Positions 35,175 through 44,530 of a stretch of 64,000 nt of DNA are shown piece by piece. Below the pieces are notes generated by a model. That model saw nothing but the letters and a program-made list of their open reading frames with translations. It ran no database searches and was not told the DNA's origin. The stretch is taken from positions 124,001 through 188,000 of the forward strand of contig CAVVFG010000025.1 of assembly GCA_963747405.1 (NCBI GenBank), in the 5' to 3' direction. The position numbers and the translations under genes were made by a program. Numbering within the stretch: the first letter of the stretch is position 1; each line of letters opens with the position of its first letter. Source of the DNA: Fodinibacter sp963747405 (GTDB lineage: Bacteria > Actinomycetota > Actinomycetes > Actinomycetales > Dermatophilaceae).

Positions 35175-36575
35175 GTGGCCGGAGCGCGCTGGGCCTCACC
35201 GCTGGACTCGATCTTCCTCATGGGGGAGACCAACGAGACCCTCATGCACGTCGCGTCGATGCTGCACCTGTCCCTGCCCGAGGACGCCGGGCCCGACTTC
35301 CTGGCCGACCTCGTCGCCGAGCTGCGGGCCTCCCCCGTCGAGGTGCCCTGGAACCTGCGGCTCCAGACGCGCATGCTGATGCGCCAGCCGGTGCACCGCT
35401 GGGTGGTCGACCGCGACTTCGACATCGACTACCACGTGCGCCACTCGGCGCTGCCGAGCCCGGGTGGTGAGCGCGAGCTGGGCGTGCTCGTCTCCCGGCT
35501 GCACTCGAACCCGCTCGACTTCCGCCGGCCCCCGTGGGAGCTGCACATCATCGAGGGGCTCTCGGGCAACCGCTTCGCGGCCTACATCAAGATCCACCAC
35601 TCCCTCGTCGACGGCTACACCGGCATGCGGCTGCTCGAACGCGGCCTGTCGCAGGACCCCGACGACCGCGAGCACCCGTTCTTCTTCAGCCTCGGCCGGC
35701 GTCCGCGGGCCTCCCGCGAGGCCGACCCGGTCGGCGACTTCGCGTCGATCGTGCGCGGCCTGGCGTCGTCGGTCGGCACCACGCCCTCGGTCGCCAAGGC
35801 GCTGGCCGAGACCCAGCTGCGCCGCGGCCGCACCGCCACGCGGGCGGTCACGTCGTACCAGGCGCCCCACTCGGTGCTGAACAGCCGGGTGGGCCAGTCA
35901 CGACGGTTCGCCACCCAGAAGTACGACCTCGGTCGGCTGCGCACCATCGCCCGGGCGCGAGGGGCCACCCTCAACGACGTGCTGATGGCGCTGTGCGCGG
36001 GCGGGCTGCGCCGGTTCCTCACCGACCTGCAGGAACTGCCAGAGCGCCCGCTGATCGCGTTCATCCCGGTCAACGTGCGGCCCAAGGAGAGCGAGGGCGG
36101 CGGCAACGCCGTGGGCGCCACGCTGGTGTCGCTGGCCACCGACATCGAGGACCCGCTGGTGCGGCTGGCGACGATCACGGCCTCGGCCCGGGCGGCCAAG
36201 GCCCGGATGCGGGGGATGAGCGCGGATGCCGTGATGGCCTACAGCGCGCTGTTGCTCGCCCCGGCGGCGCTGCAGGTGGGCCGGGCGATGAGCGGGCTGC
36301 CGATGCCGGTGCCGACCACGCTCAACGTGTGCATCTCGAACGTGCCCGGCCCCAAGGAGACGCTGTACTGGCGCGGGGCCCGGTTGGAGGCCACCTACCC
36401 GGTGTCGATCCCCGGGCACTCGATGGCCCTCAACATCACCGCGCACTCCTACGCGGGGTCGCTGGACATCGGCTTCGTCGGCGACCGCGAGGCGCTGCCG
36501 CACCTCCAGCGCCTCGCCGTGCACACGGGGGAGGCGCTGGACGAGCTCGAGGCGGCCGTCGCCGCGCTGCACTGA
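35175..36575 (+). CDS. Wax ester synthase/diacylglycerol acyltransferase (WS/DGAT)
   Basis: 466 residues, GTG 35175. The N-terminal catalytic domain has 'FAAYIKIHHSLVDGYTGMRL', the HHxxxDG active site. The C-terminal DUF1298 region contains 'LPMPVPTTLNVCISNVPGPKE', the family's conserved NVPGP. 'PLDSIFLMGE' at the N-terminus replaces the common 'PLSxxD'. The enzyme esterifies diacylglycerol or fatty alcohols with acyl-CoA to make storage lipid at the membrane. It is likely co-transcribed with the hydrolase upstream. Confidence 0.92.
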   Translation: MAGARWASPLDSIFLMGETNETLMHVASMLHLSLPEDAGPDFLADLVAELRASPVEVPWNLRLQTRMLMRQPVHRWVVDRDFDIDYHVRHSALPSPGGERELGVLVSRLHSNPLDFRRPPWELHIIEGLSGNRFAAYIKIHHSLVDGYTGMRLLERGLSQDPDDREHPFFFSLGRRPRASREADPVGDFASIVRGLASSVGTTPSVAKALAETQLRRGRTATRAVTSYQAPHSVLNSRVGQSRRFATQKYDLGRLRTIARARGATLNDVLMALCAGGLRRFLTDLQELPERPLIAFIPVNVRPKESEGGGNAVGATLVSLATDIEDPLVRLATITASARAAKARMRGMSADAVMAYSALLLAPAALQVGRAMSGLPMPVPTTLNVCISNVPGPKETLYWRGARLEATYPVSIPGHSMALNITAHSYAGSLDIGFVGDREALPHLQRLAVHTGEALDELEAAVAALH

Positions 36576-36581
36576 CCGTTG

Positions 36582-37058
36582 TCACGAGGCCGAGTCGGAC
36601 CCGGAGCCCGCCTCGGAGCCCGACCCCGACGGCGGCTCGGCGCGCGTCGACGCGATGTCGACCATCCACGGGATGCCGAACCGGTCGGTGAGCATGCCGA
36701 ACTCGTCGCCCCACATCTGCTTCTCCATCGGCATGGTCACGGTGGCCCCCTTCGCCAGCTTCTCCCAGATGTCGCGGAGCGAGCCGTCGTCACCGCTGAG
36801 GCTGACCGACATGTGGTCGCCGGGGGTGAACCCGTCCCCCTGGCCGGGCGCGGTGTCGGACGCCATCAGCACGAACCCCTGGGGCGTCTCGAGCTGGGCG
36901 TGCATGATGCCCTCGGACCCCTCGCCCTCGGAGCCGAACTCGCCGAAGGTGTTCATCGCGAGGTCACCGCCGAACACCTCCTGGTAGAACGTCATCGCCT
37001 CGCGGGCGGTGCCGGGGAAGGTGAGGTAGGGGTTGAGCTGGGCGGAAATGGCGGTCAC
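36582..37058 (-). CDS. VOC-family (PhnB-like) glyoxalase-fold protein
   Basis: 158 residues from GTG 37058, behind a strong GGAGGAG. 'LNPYLTFPGTAREAMTFYQE' and 'MWGDEFGMLTDRFGIPWMV' are the hallmark ends of PhnB/DUF1338-like VOC proteins. Their metal-binding residues are usually lost, and most have no known substrate. A Ser/Gly/Glu-rich 17-residue tail follows the fold. It is convergent with the WS/DGAT gene, 6 bases apart. Confidence 0.9.
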   Translation of the reverse strand: MTAISAQLNPYLTFPGTAREAMTFYQEVFGGDLAMNTFGEFGSEGEGSEGIMHAQLETPQGFVLMASDTAPGQGDGFTPGDHMSVSLSGDDGSLRDIWEKLAKGATVTMPMEKQMWGDEFGMLTDRFGIPWMVDIASTRAEPPSGSGSEAGSGSDSAS

Positions 37059-37221
37059 TCCTCCGGTCGACGCTGGTGGCGCTGGGGGTGCTACCCCGAT
37101 CCCGCCGAGGGTATGCCGCACCACCGACAGGAGTCACCCCTGCGGGCGCCCGGTGGCCGACCCATCCGGCCGGGCGAACGCACCCTTGTCCCCGGCATCC
37201 GGGCCGAGGACGATCGAGGGC

Positions 37222-37671
37222 ATGACCACCCTCCACGAGGCCGCAGGCGGGGACGCCGGGTTACTCGCCCTGGCGGGCGCCTGGCACGAGCGCTGCCTGG
37301 CCGACCCCGTGGTTGGCCACCCGTTCGCTCACGGCGACCTGCACCCCCAGCACGTCGAGCGGCTCGCCGCCTACTGGGCCGAGGCGCTGGGCGGGCCGAC
37401 CACCTTCACCGACACGATGAACGACGAGGCCGGCGTGCTGCGGATGCACGCCGGCAACGGCCTGCACCGTGATATCGACGAGCGCGCCATCGCCTGCTTC
37501 GACGCCGCACTGACCGACGTCGGCCTCAGTGAGCAGCCGCTGCGCGGAGTGCTGCACGACTACTTCGCCTGGGCGACCGGCCGGATGGCACAGCATCCCG
37601 ACTCGCCCGACACCGTCGCCGACGACGAGCGCCTGCCGCGCTGGGACTGGCACGGGCTCGTCGCCGGCTGA
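37222..37671 (+). CDS. Truncated haemoglobin (2/2 globin)
   Basis: 149 residues, ATG 37222. Globin helices are visible with 'FAHGDLHPQHVERLAAYWAEALGGP' and the proximal-His region 'RMHAGNGLHRDIDERAIACFD'. The pattern 'HPQHVERLAAYWAEALGGP' fits bacterial group II-type truncated globins. The C-terminal end is 'PRWDWHGL'. These bind O2 or NO and protect from nitrosative stress. It stands alone, divergent from the VOC gene. Confidence 0.9.
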   Translation: MTTLHEAAGGDAGLLALAGAWHERCLADPVVGHPFAHGDLHPQHVERLAAYWAEALGGPTTFTDTMNDEAGVLRMHAGNGLHRDIDERAIACFDAALTDVGLSEQPLRGVLHDYFAWATGRMAQHPDSPDTVADDERLPRWDWHGLVAG

Positions 37672-37707
37672 CCGGCCTTGGCCCGGATCAGGCCCGTTGA
37701 GGGGAGC

Positions 37708-38193
37708 TCAGAGGTCGACGGTCTCGCTGTCCCCGTCGTCCGGGCGCGACCCGGTGACCTTGGCCTTGAGCACGCTGACGACGGTGCCGACCTTGCCGGG
37801 TGAGTCCCAGTACTCGGCGCTGTCACCGTCGACCCGGATGACGGCGACCCGCGGGTCGTCGGGCTCGCACTGGAACCAGGTCTGCGCGAAGTCGTTCCAC
37901 AGCTCGCGCGCCTTGGCGGCGTCCTGGGTCACCGACGCGCGGCCGGCCACGGACACCCACTTCCCCTCCTGCGTGAACGCCACGTTGACCTCGGCACGCC
38001 GACGGATCTCCTCGGTCTTCTCCGAGTCAGAGAAGGCGAGGAACCACAGGGTGCCGTCGGGGTCGGCCTGCTGGCAGGCCATCGGCCGGGCCGCCAGGGT
38101 GCCGCTCTCGTCGTGGACGGTGGTCAGCATGGCGGTGTGCTGGTCCTTGATGAGGTCGTGCACGTGCTCGGCGCCGTTGTCGTGGTGGGACAT
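37708..38193 (-). CDS. Pyridoxamine-5'-phosphate-oxidase-fold general stress protein
   Basis: 161 residues. 'IKDQHTAMLTTVHDESGTL' and 'LWFLAFSDSEKTEEIRRRAEVNVAF' match the general-stress-protein-26 group of the split-barrel flavin-binding family, and 'WVSVAGRASVTQDAAKARELW' confirms it. It probably binds FMN/FAD or F420; the reaction is unknown. The C-terminal residues form an acidic tail. It runs in the same direction as the DUF2237 gene upstream. Confidence 0.88.
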   Translation of the reverse strand: MSHHDNGAEHVHDLIKDQHTAMLTTVHDESGTLAARPMACQQADPDGTLWFLAFSDSEKTEEIRRRAEVNVAFTQEGKWVSVAGRASVTQDAAKARELWNDFAQTWFQCEPDDPRVAVIRVDGDSAEYWDSPGKVGTVVSVLKAKVTGSRPDDGDSETVDL

Positions 38194-38304
38194 CGCTGCT
38201 CCTTCGAGGTCGTCGGAACTCTCGACGCTAGGTCAGCGCGGATGCCGGGTGGGCCGCACGAGCGTGTGGATCCGCAGGCCCGCGGGCCCCCTGTCGAAGG
38301 TTGC

Positions 38305-38697
38305 TCAGCGCGCGAGCGAGCTGGGGTCCTCGGGCACGTCGACGGCATGCTGGCGCAGGGCCGACAGCGGAACCACGCGCAGCACCGCCTCGGAGGTGGC
38401 GGCCAGCACGATGGGCGCGGCGACGCCGTCGGCGTGGGCGCGCGCCCAGTTGGCGGCCGTCACGCACCAGCGGTCGCCGGGCACCAGGCCCGGGAATCGG
38501 TAGGCCGGCACCGCCGTCGAGAGGTCGTTGCCGATGGCGCGCTGGTGCTCGAGGAACTCGGCAGTGACGACGGCGCAGATGGTGTGGCTGCCGCGGTCCT
38601 CCGGCCCGGTGCTGCAGCACCCGTCGCGGTAGAACCCGGTCATCGGGTCGGTGCCGCACTCCTGCAGCTCGCCACCCAGCACGTTGCGTTCGGTCAC
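38305..38697 (-). CDS. DUF2237-family protein
   Basis: 130 residues, GTG start. The family signature is unmistakable: 'RNVLGGELQECGTDPMTGFYRDGCC' region, 'GSHTICAVVTAEFL' and 'GDRWCVTAANWARA'. Four conserved Cys suggest a metal or redox site. The family is widespread and has no known function. It lies 111 bases upstream of the stress-protein gene. Confidence 0.9.
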   Translation of the reverse strand: MTERNVLGGELQECGTDPMTGFYRDGCCSTGPEDRGSHTICAVVTAEFLEHQRAIGNDLSTAVPAYRFPGLVPGDRWCVTAANWARAHADGVAAPIVLAATSEAVLRVVPLSALRQHAVDVPEDPSSLAR

Positions 38698-38848
38698 CCG
38701 CTCAGCATGGCCGACGCCGGCCCCGTTCGGCCACCGGACCCCGGGAAGGACCGTGCCCCGGGTGGGCCCGGGGTGACCGGGTCAGACGGGCGTGAGATGG
38801 CGTGGACGCCCCGCACCGCGCTGACCTGCCCGGGAGCACACTGTCCGG

Positions 38849-39865
38849 ATGGACTGGTACCTGGACCGCCGGGAGCTGGTCGGTGACCTGCGTCGCGAGG
38901 TGACCCGCTACCTCGAGCGCCACGCGGTGCCCGGCAGCGACGACGAGATCGCCGATGCCGAGCTCATCGTCTCCGAGGCCGTCGGCAACGCGGTGCGGCA
39001 CACCGCCGGGCCGGTGTGGGTCTCGCTGAGCTGGGCGGCGCAGCTGCCCCTGCTGCAGGTCCACGACCTCGGCCCCGGCTTCGACGCCGACCGGCTGCGC
39101 GCCGCGCCCGTGTCCCCGGCATCCGACGTGCTCCTCGACGCCGACCCCGAGCTGCTCCTGGCCGACTCCGGCCGGGGCCTGCACATCATCTCGGCGCTCG
39201 CGCCCGCGGTGAGCGCGTCGGTGCGGGCCGACGCGGGCATGGTCGTGTCGGTGGTGCTGCCCGTGCCGCGGCGCCCGACGGCCACCTTCGACCCGCCACA
39301 GACGCGCACCAACGTGCTGCCCGCCCTGGCCGAGGCGCGCCCCGAGGGCGCTTTCGGCAAGGAGTCGTTCCTGCGGGCCCTGGTCGTACAGCTCTCGCAG
39401 AGCGTCGAGGCCAACCACGGTCCCGACGCCGCAGAGGCGGCGATCGCCCAGGTGGGCGCCGACATCGGTGGGCAGATGGAGAAGGAGTTCCGCCTGGCGG
39501 AGGCGGTGGTGGGCCGGATGACCCCCGAGCAGATGGGGCGCTGCTTCGTCCGGCTCAAGCACGCGATCGACGGCGGGTTCAGCGTGGTGGAGGCCACCGC
39601 CGAGCGGATCGTCCTGGAGAACACCCGCTGCCCTTTCGGCGACGCGGTGCTGCGCGCCCCGGCGCTGTGCCGGATGACCTCCAGCGTCTTCGGCGGCATC
39701 GCCGCCCGCAACACCCACGACGACGTCGCCGTGCTGCTCGAGGAGCGCATCGCGGTGGGCGACCCCGGATGCCGCGTGGTCGTCTCCCTGGCACCGCCGT
39801 CGCCCGAGGAGTCCCCGTTCGCCCACCACTACCGGATGCCGGCCACCGGCACCGCGGGAGCCTAG
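38849..39865 (+). CDS. RsbW-like ATPase domain fused to methanogen-output-type sensor domain
   Basis: 338 residues. The N-terminal half (~1-130) is a GHKL anti-sigma/serine-kinase-like ATPase: 'AELIVSEAVGNAVRHTAGPV' (N-box), 'LLQVHDLGPGF' (G1-like) and 'LADSGRGLHIISAL' (G2). The C-terminal half (~155-315) contains 'FGKESFLRALVVQLSQSVE' and 'RCPFGDAVLRAPALCRMTSS', a Cys-bearing segment matching methanogen-output-domain proteins, which are thought to be ligand or redox sensors. It shares a CTAG stop overlap with a convergent GAF-PP2C phosphatase. The two look like opposing halves of a partner-switching circuit. Confidence 0.82.
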   Translation: MDWYLDRRELVGDLRREVTRYLERHAVPGSDDEIADAELIVSEAVGNAVRHTAGPVWVSLSWAAQLPLLQVHDLGPGFDADRLRAAPVSPASDVLLDADPELLLADSGRGLHIISALAPAVSASVRADAGMVVSVVLPVPRRPTATFDPPQTRTNVLPALAEARPEGAFGKESFLRALVVQLSQSVEANHGPDAAEAAIAQVGADIGGQMEKEFRLAEAVVGRMTPEQMGRCFVRLKHAIDGGFSVVEATAERIVLENTRCPFGDAVLRAPALCRMTSSVFGGIAARNTHDDVAVLLEERIAVGDPGCRVVVSLAPPSPEESPFAHHYRMPATGTAGA

Positions 39866-41736
39866 GCCCGCCGGCGCAGGCCCAGCGCCGCCATGTCGTC
39901 GTCGTAGGTGTCGTCACGCACCGACTCGACGACGGTCTGCACACCGGCGGCCAGCGACGGCTGGGCCAGGTGGGTCACCGCGCGGGCCAGCCGGTCCAGC
40001 CCGGTGCCGATGTCCTCGTCGCGCCGCTCGACCAGCCCGTCGGTGAAGGCCAGCAGGGTGTCGCCCACGTCGAACGCCACCGTCTCCCAGCGTCTGCCCT
40101 GGGCGGCCATCCCCAGCGGCGGACCGTCTGCGTAGGGCAGCCACCCGACCGACCCGTCACCGCGCAGCACCGCCGGCGGCGGGTGCCCGGCGTTGCAGAC
40201 GAGCAGGTGACCCGCCGACGCGTCGGCCAGCACGTACACCAGGGTCACCAGCTGGTCGCTGCCGTAGGTCAGCACCATGGTGTCGAGCTTGCCGAGCACC
40301 ACGGCCGGGTCTGGGTCGATCGAGGCGAACGCACGGGCGGCCGCTCGCATCTCGGCCATCGCCGCCGCCGCGGCGACCCCCCGGCCCATCACGTCACCGA
40401 TGAACGCGACGTGCCGGCCGTCGCCGAGGGGAAAGGCGTCGTAGAAGTCGCCGCCGATCTCGGCCCGGCCCGAGGGCCGGTAGACGCACGACACCTCCCA
40501 GCAGTCGTCGTCGACCAGGGCCACGGGCAGCACCGCGTGCTGCAGCTGCTCGGCCGCGGTGCGGGTCTGGCTGTAGAGCTCGGCGTTGTCGATGGCGGTC
40601 GCAGCCCGCCGGGCGAGGTGCTCGGCGAAGCGGACGTCGTCCCAGTCGTAGAGCCGGTGCTCGTCGGTGGAGACCCAGCTGAGCACGCCGATGACCCGGC
40701 CGCGGACGATCAGGGGCACGAGCAGGGCGCTGCGCAGCTGCAGCTCTCGGGCGATGCGCAGCTGCTCGGCATCGCGACATCCGGCGACGAGCATCTCGTC
40801 GGTGATCTCGTGGACCAGCTCGGGACGACCGGACAGCGCCACCGCCCGTGGCCCCGACGGGCTGTCGGGGTCGGGGGGCCAGCGCTCCTGCAGCTCGATG
40901 GCCATCTCGACCTTGCGGGGGTCGACGTGGGCGACCGCCAGACGGTGCACCCGCCCGTCGCGCACGACGTCGATGGCGCACCAGTCGGCGAAGGTGGGCA
41001 CCGCCAGCCGGGCGACCCGCCGGGTGGTCACCTCGAGGTCGAGGCTGCTCGCCAGCTCGATCGACGCCTCGGCCAGGAACTCCAGGCGGGCCGTCTGCCG
41101 GCGGGCGGTGTCGGAGGCCTCGATGCGCTCGAAGGCCTGTGCGCAGGTGTCGGCCATGATGTCGAGGAAGTCGAGCTCGGTGGGGTCGGGCTGAACGGCA
41201 CCCGGCAGCGACAGGTGGATCGCCCCGCTCGTGCGGCCGGCGACCCGCAGCGGCAGGGTCACGACGGTGCGCTCCCCACGGTCGACACCCGGCAGGTCGG
41301 GGTACGCCCCGCGGATGGCGTCCGCCCCCACGAGCACCAGCCGCCGGCCGGACCGGATGACGTCGGTCGTGGCCATGGACCGGGTGAGCGGCACCACCTC
41401 CCACTGCCGCGCCTCGCGCAGCGGCAGCCCGCGCAGCCCCACGATCCGCACGTCGTCGCCGTCGCGCAGGGCGAGGGCGGCGATGGTCGCGCCCACGGCA
41501 TCGGCCATGTGGTAGGTGACGATCTTGATCACCGCGTCGACCGAGTCGGCGGTGACCAGCTCGCTGGTCACCCGCGCCAGACGCGTCAGGCTCTCGCCGA
41601 CCCGCTCAGCGATGCCGGTCGGGACGCCAGGGTGATCCGGTGCGGCCGCCACGCGCTGATCGTTGCAGGTCAGTGCCGTTTTGTCTCTGGATGCCCGCGA
41701 TGGTGCGGCCACGACGCGCGGACAGTGGAGCGGCAC
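39862..41736 (-). CDS. GAF-GAF-PP2C (SpoIIE-type) protein phosphatase
   Basis: Up to 624 residues. Start is uncertain: GTG 41736 gives the longest form, GTG 41652 is an alternative, and no ATG is near. Two GAF domains (~60-215 and ~225-395) are followed by a PP2C/SpoIIE domain: 'GRAEIGGDFYDAFPLGDGR', 'VAFIGDVMGRGVAAAAAM', 'NAGHPPPAVLRGDGSVGWL' and 'DTYDDDMAALGL', which supply the metal-binding Asp residues. Such enzymes dephosphorylate anti-anti-sigma factors in response to a GAF ligand. No STAS antagonist gene lies in the window. Confidence 0.9.
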   Translation of the reverse strand: MPLHCPRVVAAPSRASRDKTALTCNDQRVAAAPDHPGVPTGIAERVGESLTRLARVTSELVTADSVDAVIKIVTYHMADAVGATIAALALRDGDDVRIVGLRGLPLREARQWEVVPLTRSMATTDVIRSGRRLVLVGADAIRGAYPDLPGVDRGERTVVTLPLRVAGRTSGAIHLSLPGAVQPDPTELDFLDIMADTCAQAFERIEASDTARRQTARLEFLAEASIELASSLDLEVTTRRVARLAVPTFADWCAIDVVRDGRVHRLAVAHVDPRKVEMAIELQERWPPDPDSPSGPRAVALSGRPELVHEITDEMLVAGCRDAEQLRIARELQLRSALLVPLIVRGRVIGVLSWVSTDEHRLYDWDDVRFAEHLARRAATAIDNAELYSQTRTAAEQLQHAVLPVALVDDDCWEVSCVYRPSGRAEIGGDFYDAFPLGDGRHVAFIGDVMGRGVAAAAAMAEMRAAARAFASIDPDPAVVLGKLDTMVLTYGSDQLVTLVYVLADASAGHLLVCNAGHPPPAVLRGDGSVGWLPYADGPPLGMAAQGRRWETVAFDVGDTLLAFTDGLVERRDEDIGTGLDRLARAVTHLAQPSLAAGVQTVVESVRDDTYDDDMAALGLRRRA

Positions 41737-41882
41737 CGACGACGCGACGCGTCCGGATGAGGGTTTGTCTAAGGTCTGTGCAAGGATGGGCGCAGATGTC
41801 TAGGCTCGGGGGCACCACAGCAGGTCTCTGGGTGGTCTGGTTGGATCGACGCCGAAGGGCGAGGGACGAGGCGGTTGAGTCG

Positions 41883-43034
41883 ATGAGTGCCGAGGTGACC
41901 ACCATGGACCTCGACGCCCGGCGCCGTGTCCGGTCCGTCGACGCCAGCCTGCGCGCGGCCGACAGCCTGCTCGAGACGACCTTCGCCGAGCTCTCCGAGG
42001 CGCTGCGCCAGGCCGCCGCCGGCACCGGCGACGGCGGACCCGCCGACCCGCTGCGCGACCTGCCCGGCCACGACCCCGGCCCGCTCGGCGTCGACCTGGT
42101 CGGCGAGCTCGCCGACCGGGCCCGAAACCACGGCAAGCGCCTGCGCCCGGTGCTGGCCCACTGGGGCTGGGCCGTCGCCGGCGGTCGCGCCGACACGCAC
42201 CCCCAGCTCGTGCGAGTCGCTGCGGCGCTCGAGCTGCTGCACCTGTTCGCCCTCATCCAGGACGACGTCATGGACCGCTCGGCGTCGCGCCGCGGCCTGC
42301 CGACCCTGCACGTCGTCGCCGCCGAGCGGCACCAGGCCCACGCCGGTCTCGGCGACGCCGCCCTGTTCGGCGACAGTGTGGCCACCCTGGTCTCCGACCT
42401 CGCCCTGAGCGAGGCGACCATGCTGGTCGCCGGCACTTCTCCCGAGGTCCGCGCCGCGTGGCGGCTGATGGCCGTCGAGCTGGTCGAGGGTCAGCTGCTC
42501 GACGTCACCCACACCGCCGGTCGCCGGCGCGACCTGCCGACCTCCCGGCGCATCGCCCGGTTCAAGAGCGGCCGCTACACCATCACCCGCCCGCTCCAGC
42601 TGGGGGCGCTCGTCGGCGGTGCCGGCCCCGACCTGGTGCGGCGCCTGGTCACTTGGGGCGACCTCGTCGGTGACGCCTTCGCGGTGCGCGACGACGTGCT
42701 CGGCGTCTGGGGCGACCCCGCGCGCACCGGCAAGCCCGCCGGTGACGACCTACGTTCAGGCAAGCCCACCGCGCTGCTCACCTGGGCCGGCCAGCTGCTT
42801 CCCGACTCCGCCCGGCCGCTGCTGGCCGCCTGCGACGCCGGCACCCTCGACGACGCCGGTGTCGACGCGCTGCAGCAGGCGATGGTCGACGCCGGGGTGC
42901 GCGAGCGCGCCGAGGATGCCGTGGCCGAGCTCGTGGGCCGGGCCCACCGGGCGCTCGACGACCTCGACGTCGACCACGAGGCCGATGCCGCGCTGCGAGA
43001 CCTCGCCGACGCCGTCGCGTGGCGGTCCGCATGA
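41883..43034 (+). CDS. crtE: Geranylgeranyl diphosphate synthase (polyprenyl synthetase)
   Basis: 383 residues from ATG 41883 (ATG 41904 possible). First Asp-rich motif 'LFALIQDDVMDRSASRRG' and second 'DAFAVRDDVLGVWGDPAR' bind the Mg-diphosphates. 'GKRLRPVLAHWGW' is the IPP-binding segment. Small residues near the first motif fit a C20 product. It heads the carotenoid operon; the stop overlaps crtI (ATGA). The upstream gap to the phosphatase gene is ~145 bases and holds the operon promoter, with no clear operator seen. Confidence 0.9.
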   Translation: MSAEVTTMDLDARRRVRSVDASLRAADSLLETTFAELSEALRQAAAGTGDGGPADPLRDLPGHDPGPLGVDLVGELADRARNHGKRLRPVLAHWGWAVAGGRADTHPQLVRVAAALELLHLFALIQDDVMDRSASRRGLPTLHVVAAERHQAHAGLGDAALFGDSVATLVSDLALSEATMLVAGTSPEVRAAWRLMAVELVEGQLLDVTHTAGRRRDLPTSRRIARFKSGRYTITRPLQLGALVGGAGPDLVRRLVTWGDLVGDAFAVRDDVLGVWGDPARTGKPAGDDLRSGKPTALLTWAGQLLPDSARPLLAACDAGTLDDAGVDALQQAMVDAGVRERAEDAVAELVGRAHRALDDLDVDHEADAALRDLADAVAWRSA

Positions 43035-44530
43035 GGGTCGTCGTCATCGGGGCCGGCCTCTCCGGCCTCGCCGCCGCCTGCCACCTCACCGCCGACGGGC
43101 ACGACGTCACCGTGCTCGAGCGCGAGGCCGTGGTCGGCGGCCGCGCCGGAACGCTTCGCCTGGGCGACTTCCGCATCGACACCGGCCCGGTCGTCATGAC
43201 CATGCCGGAGCTGCTGCACGCCCCCATCACCGCGATCGGCGGCGACCCCGGGGCGCTGGTGCCGATGCGGCGCCTCGACCCGGCCTACCGCGCGGTCTAC
43301 CCCGACGGCAGCGAGCTGCACATCCGGGCCGACATGGGCGACCTGCGCGAGGAGATCCGCACCAAGGTCGGCGAGACCGACGCCGCGGGGTTCGACCGCT
43401 TCCTGGTCTGGCTCGAGCAGCTCTACGACACCGAGTTCGCCACCTTCGTCGACCACAACTACTCCTCACCCCTCGACCTCGTGCGCTCCCCCGCCACCGC
43501 GGCCAGGCTGCTCCAGCTCGGCGGGCTCGGCGGGCTCGGCGCGGCCGTCGACCGTTTCTTCACCGACGACCGGCTCACCCGCATCTTCAGCTTCCAGGCG
43601 CTCTACGCCGGCATCGCCCCGGCCAAGGCCCGCGCCGTGCTGGCCGTCATCACCTACATGGACACCGTGCGCGGGGTCTTCTACCCCGACGGCGGCATGC
43701 ACGCGGTGCCGCGCGGGATGGCGCAGGCCCTCACCGACGCGGGGGTGCCGATCCACCTGGGCGTCGAGGTGAGCCAGGTGCTGCAGCGCTCCGACGGGGC
43801 CGTGGTCGGCGTCGCCACCGCCGACGGCGAGCGGCTGGCCGCCGACGCCGTGGTGTGCACCCTCGACCTCCCCGTGGCCTACGACCGGCTGCTGCCCGGG
43901 GTCAGCGCGCCACGGGCGGTGCGCACCGGCGACTTCTCCCCCTCCGCCGTGGTGTGGCATGTCGGCGCGGCCGGGGCGCCGGCACCGCACCTGCGCCACC
44001 ACAACATCCACTTCGGCGACGACTGGGACGGCGCGTTCGAGGCGATCATCGACCGCGGGGTGCTGATGCCCGACCCGTCGCGCCTGGTCACCGTGCCCTC
44101 GGTCACCGACCCCACGGCCGCCCCGGCCGGCTCCACCACGATGTACGTGCTCGAGCCGGTTCCGCACACCGGCGCCGGGCTCGACTGGTCGCGCGAGGCC
44201 GGGCCGATGCGCGAGCGGCTGCACCGCTTCCTGGAGGCCGGCGGCTACCCCACCGACGTGCGCGAGGAGCTGCTGGTCACCCCCGACGACTGGCGCGCCC
44301 AAGGTATGCACCTCGGCACCCCGTTCGCCCTCGCGCACACGTTCCTGCAGTCCGGCCCCTTCCGGCCGAGCAACGTCGACCGCCGGGTGCCCGGCCTGGT
44401 CTTCGCCGGCTCGGGCACCCAGCCGGGCGTCGGCATCCCCATGGTGCTGGTGAGCGGCAAGCTCGCGGCGCAGCGGGTGCAGGAGTACAGCGGGGCCGCC
44501 CGGCCGGTACCGCGTACGGTGGACCGGTGA
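43031..44530 (+). CDS. crtI: Phytoene desaturase
   Basis: 499 residues. FAD motif 'MRVVVIGAGLSGLAAACHLTA' opens the protein, followed by 'EREAVVGGRAGTLRLGDFRID'. The C-terminal carotenoid-desaturase signature is present: 'GLVFAGSGTQPGVGIPMVLVSGKLAAQ'. It would convert phytoene to lycopene by four desaturations. It overlaps crtE upstream and crtB-idi downstream by 4 bases each, so the whole operon is translationally coupled. Confidence 0.93.
   Translation: MRVVVIGAGLSGLAAACHLTADGHDVTVLEREAVVGGRAGTLRLGDFRIDTGPVVMTMPELLHAPITAIGGDPGALVPMRRLDPAYRAVYPDGSELHIRADMGDLREEIRTKVGETDAAGFDRFLVWLEQLYDTEFATFVDHNYSSPLDLVRSPATAARLLQLGGLGGLGAAVDRFFTDDRLTRIFSFQALYAGIAPAKARAVLAVITYMDTVRGVFYPDGGMHAVPRGMAQALTDAGVPIHLGVEVSQVLQRSDGAVVGVATADGERLAADAVVCTLDLPVAYDRLLPGVSAPRAVRTGDFSPSAVVWHVGAAGAPAPHLRHHNIHFGDDWDGAFEAIIDRGVLMPDPSRLVTVPSVTDPTAAPAGSTTMYVLEPVPHTGAGLDWSREAGPMRERLHRFLEAGGYPTDVREELLVTPDDWRAQGMHLGTPFALAHTFLQSGPFRPSNVDRRVPGLVFAGSGTQPGVGIPMVLVSGKLAAQRVQEYSGAARPVPRTVDR

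Noticed and set aside
41760..41882. LitR/MerR-type light-control site upstream of crtE
   Set aside because: Only loose TGTCTA direct repeats are visible and no litR-like gene is in the window.
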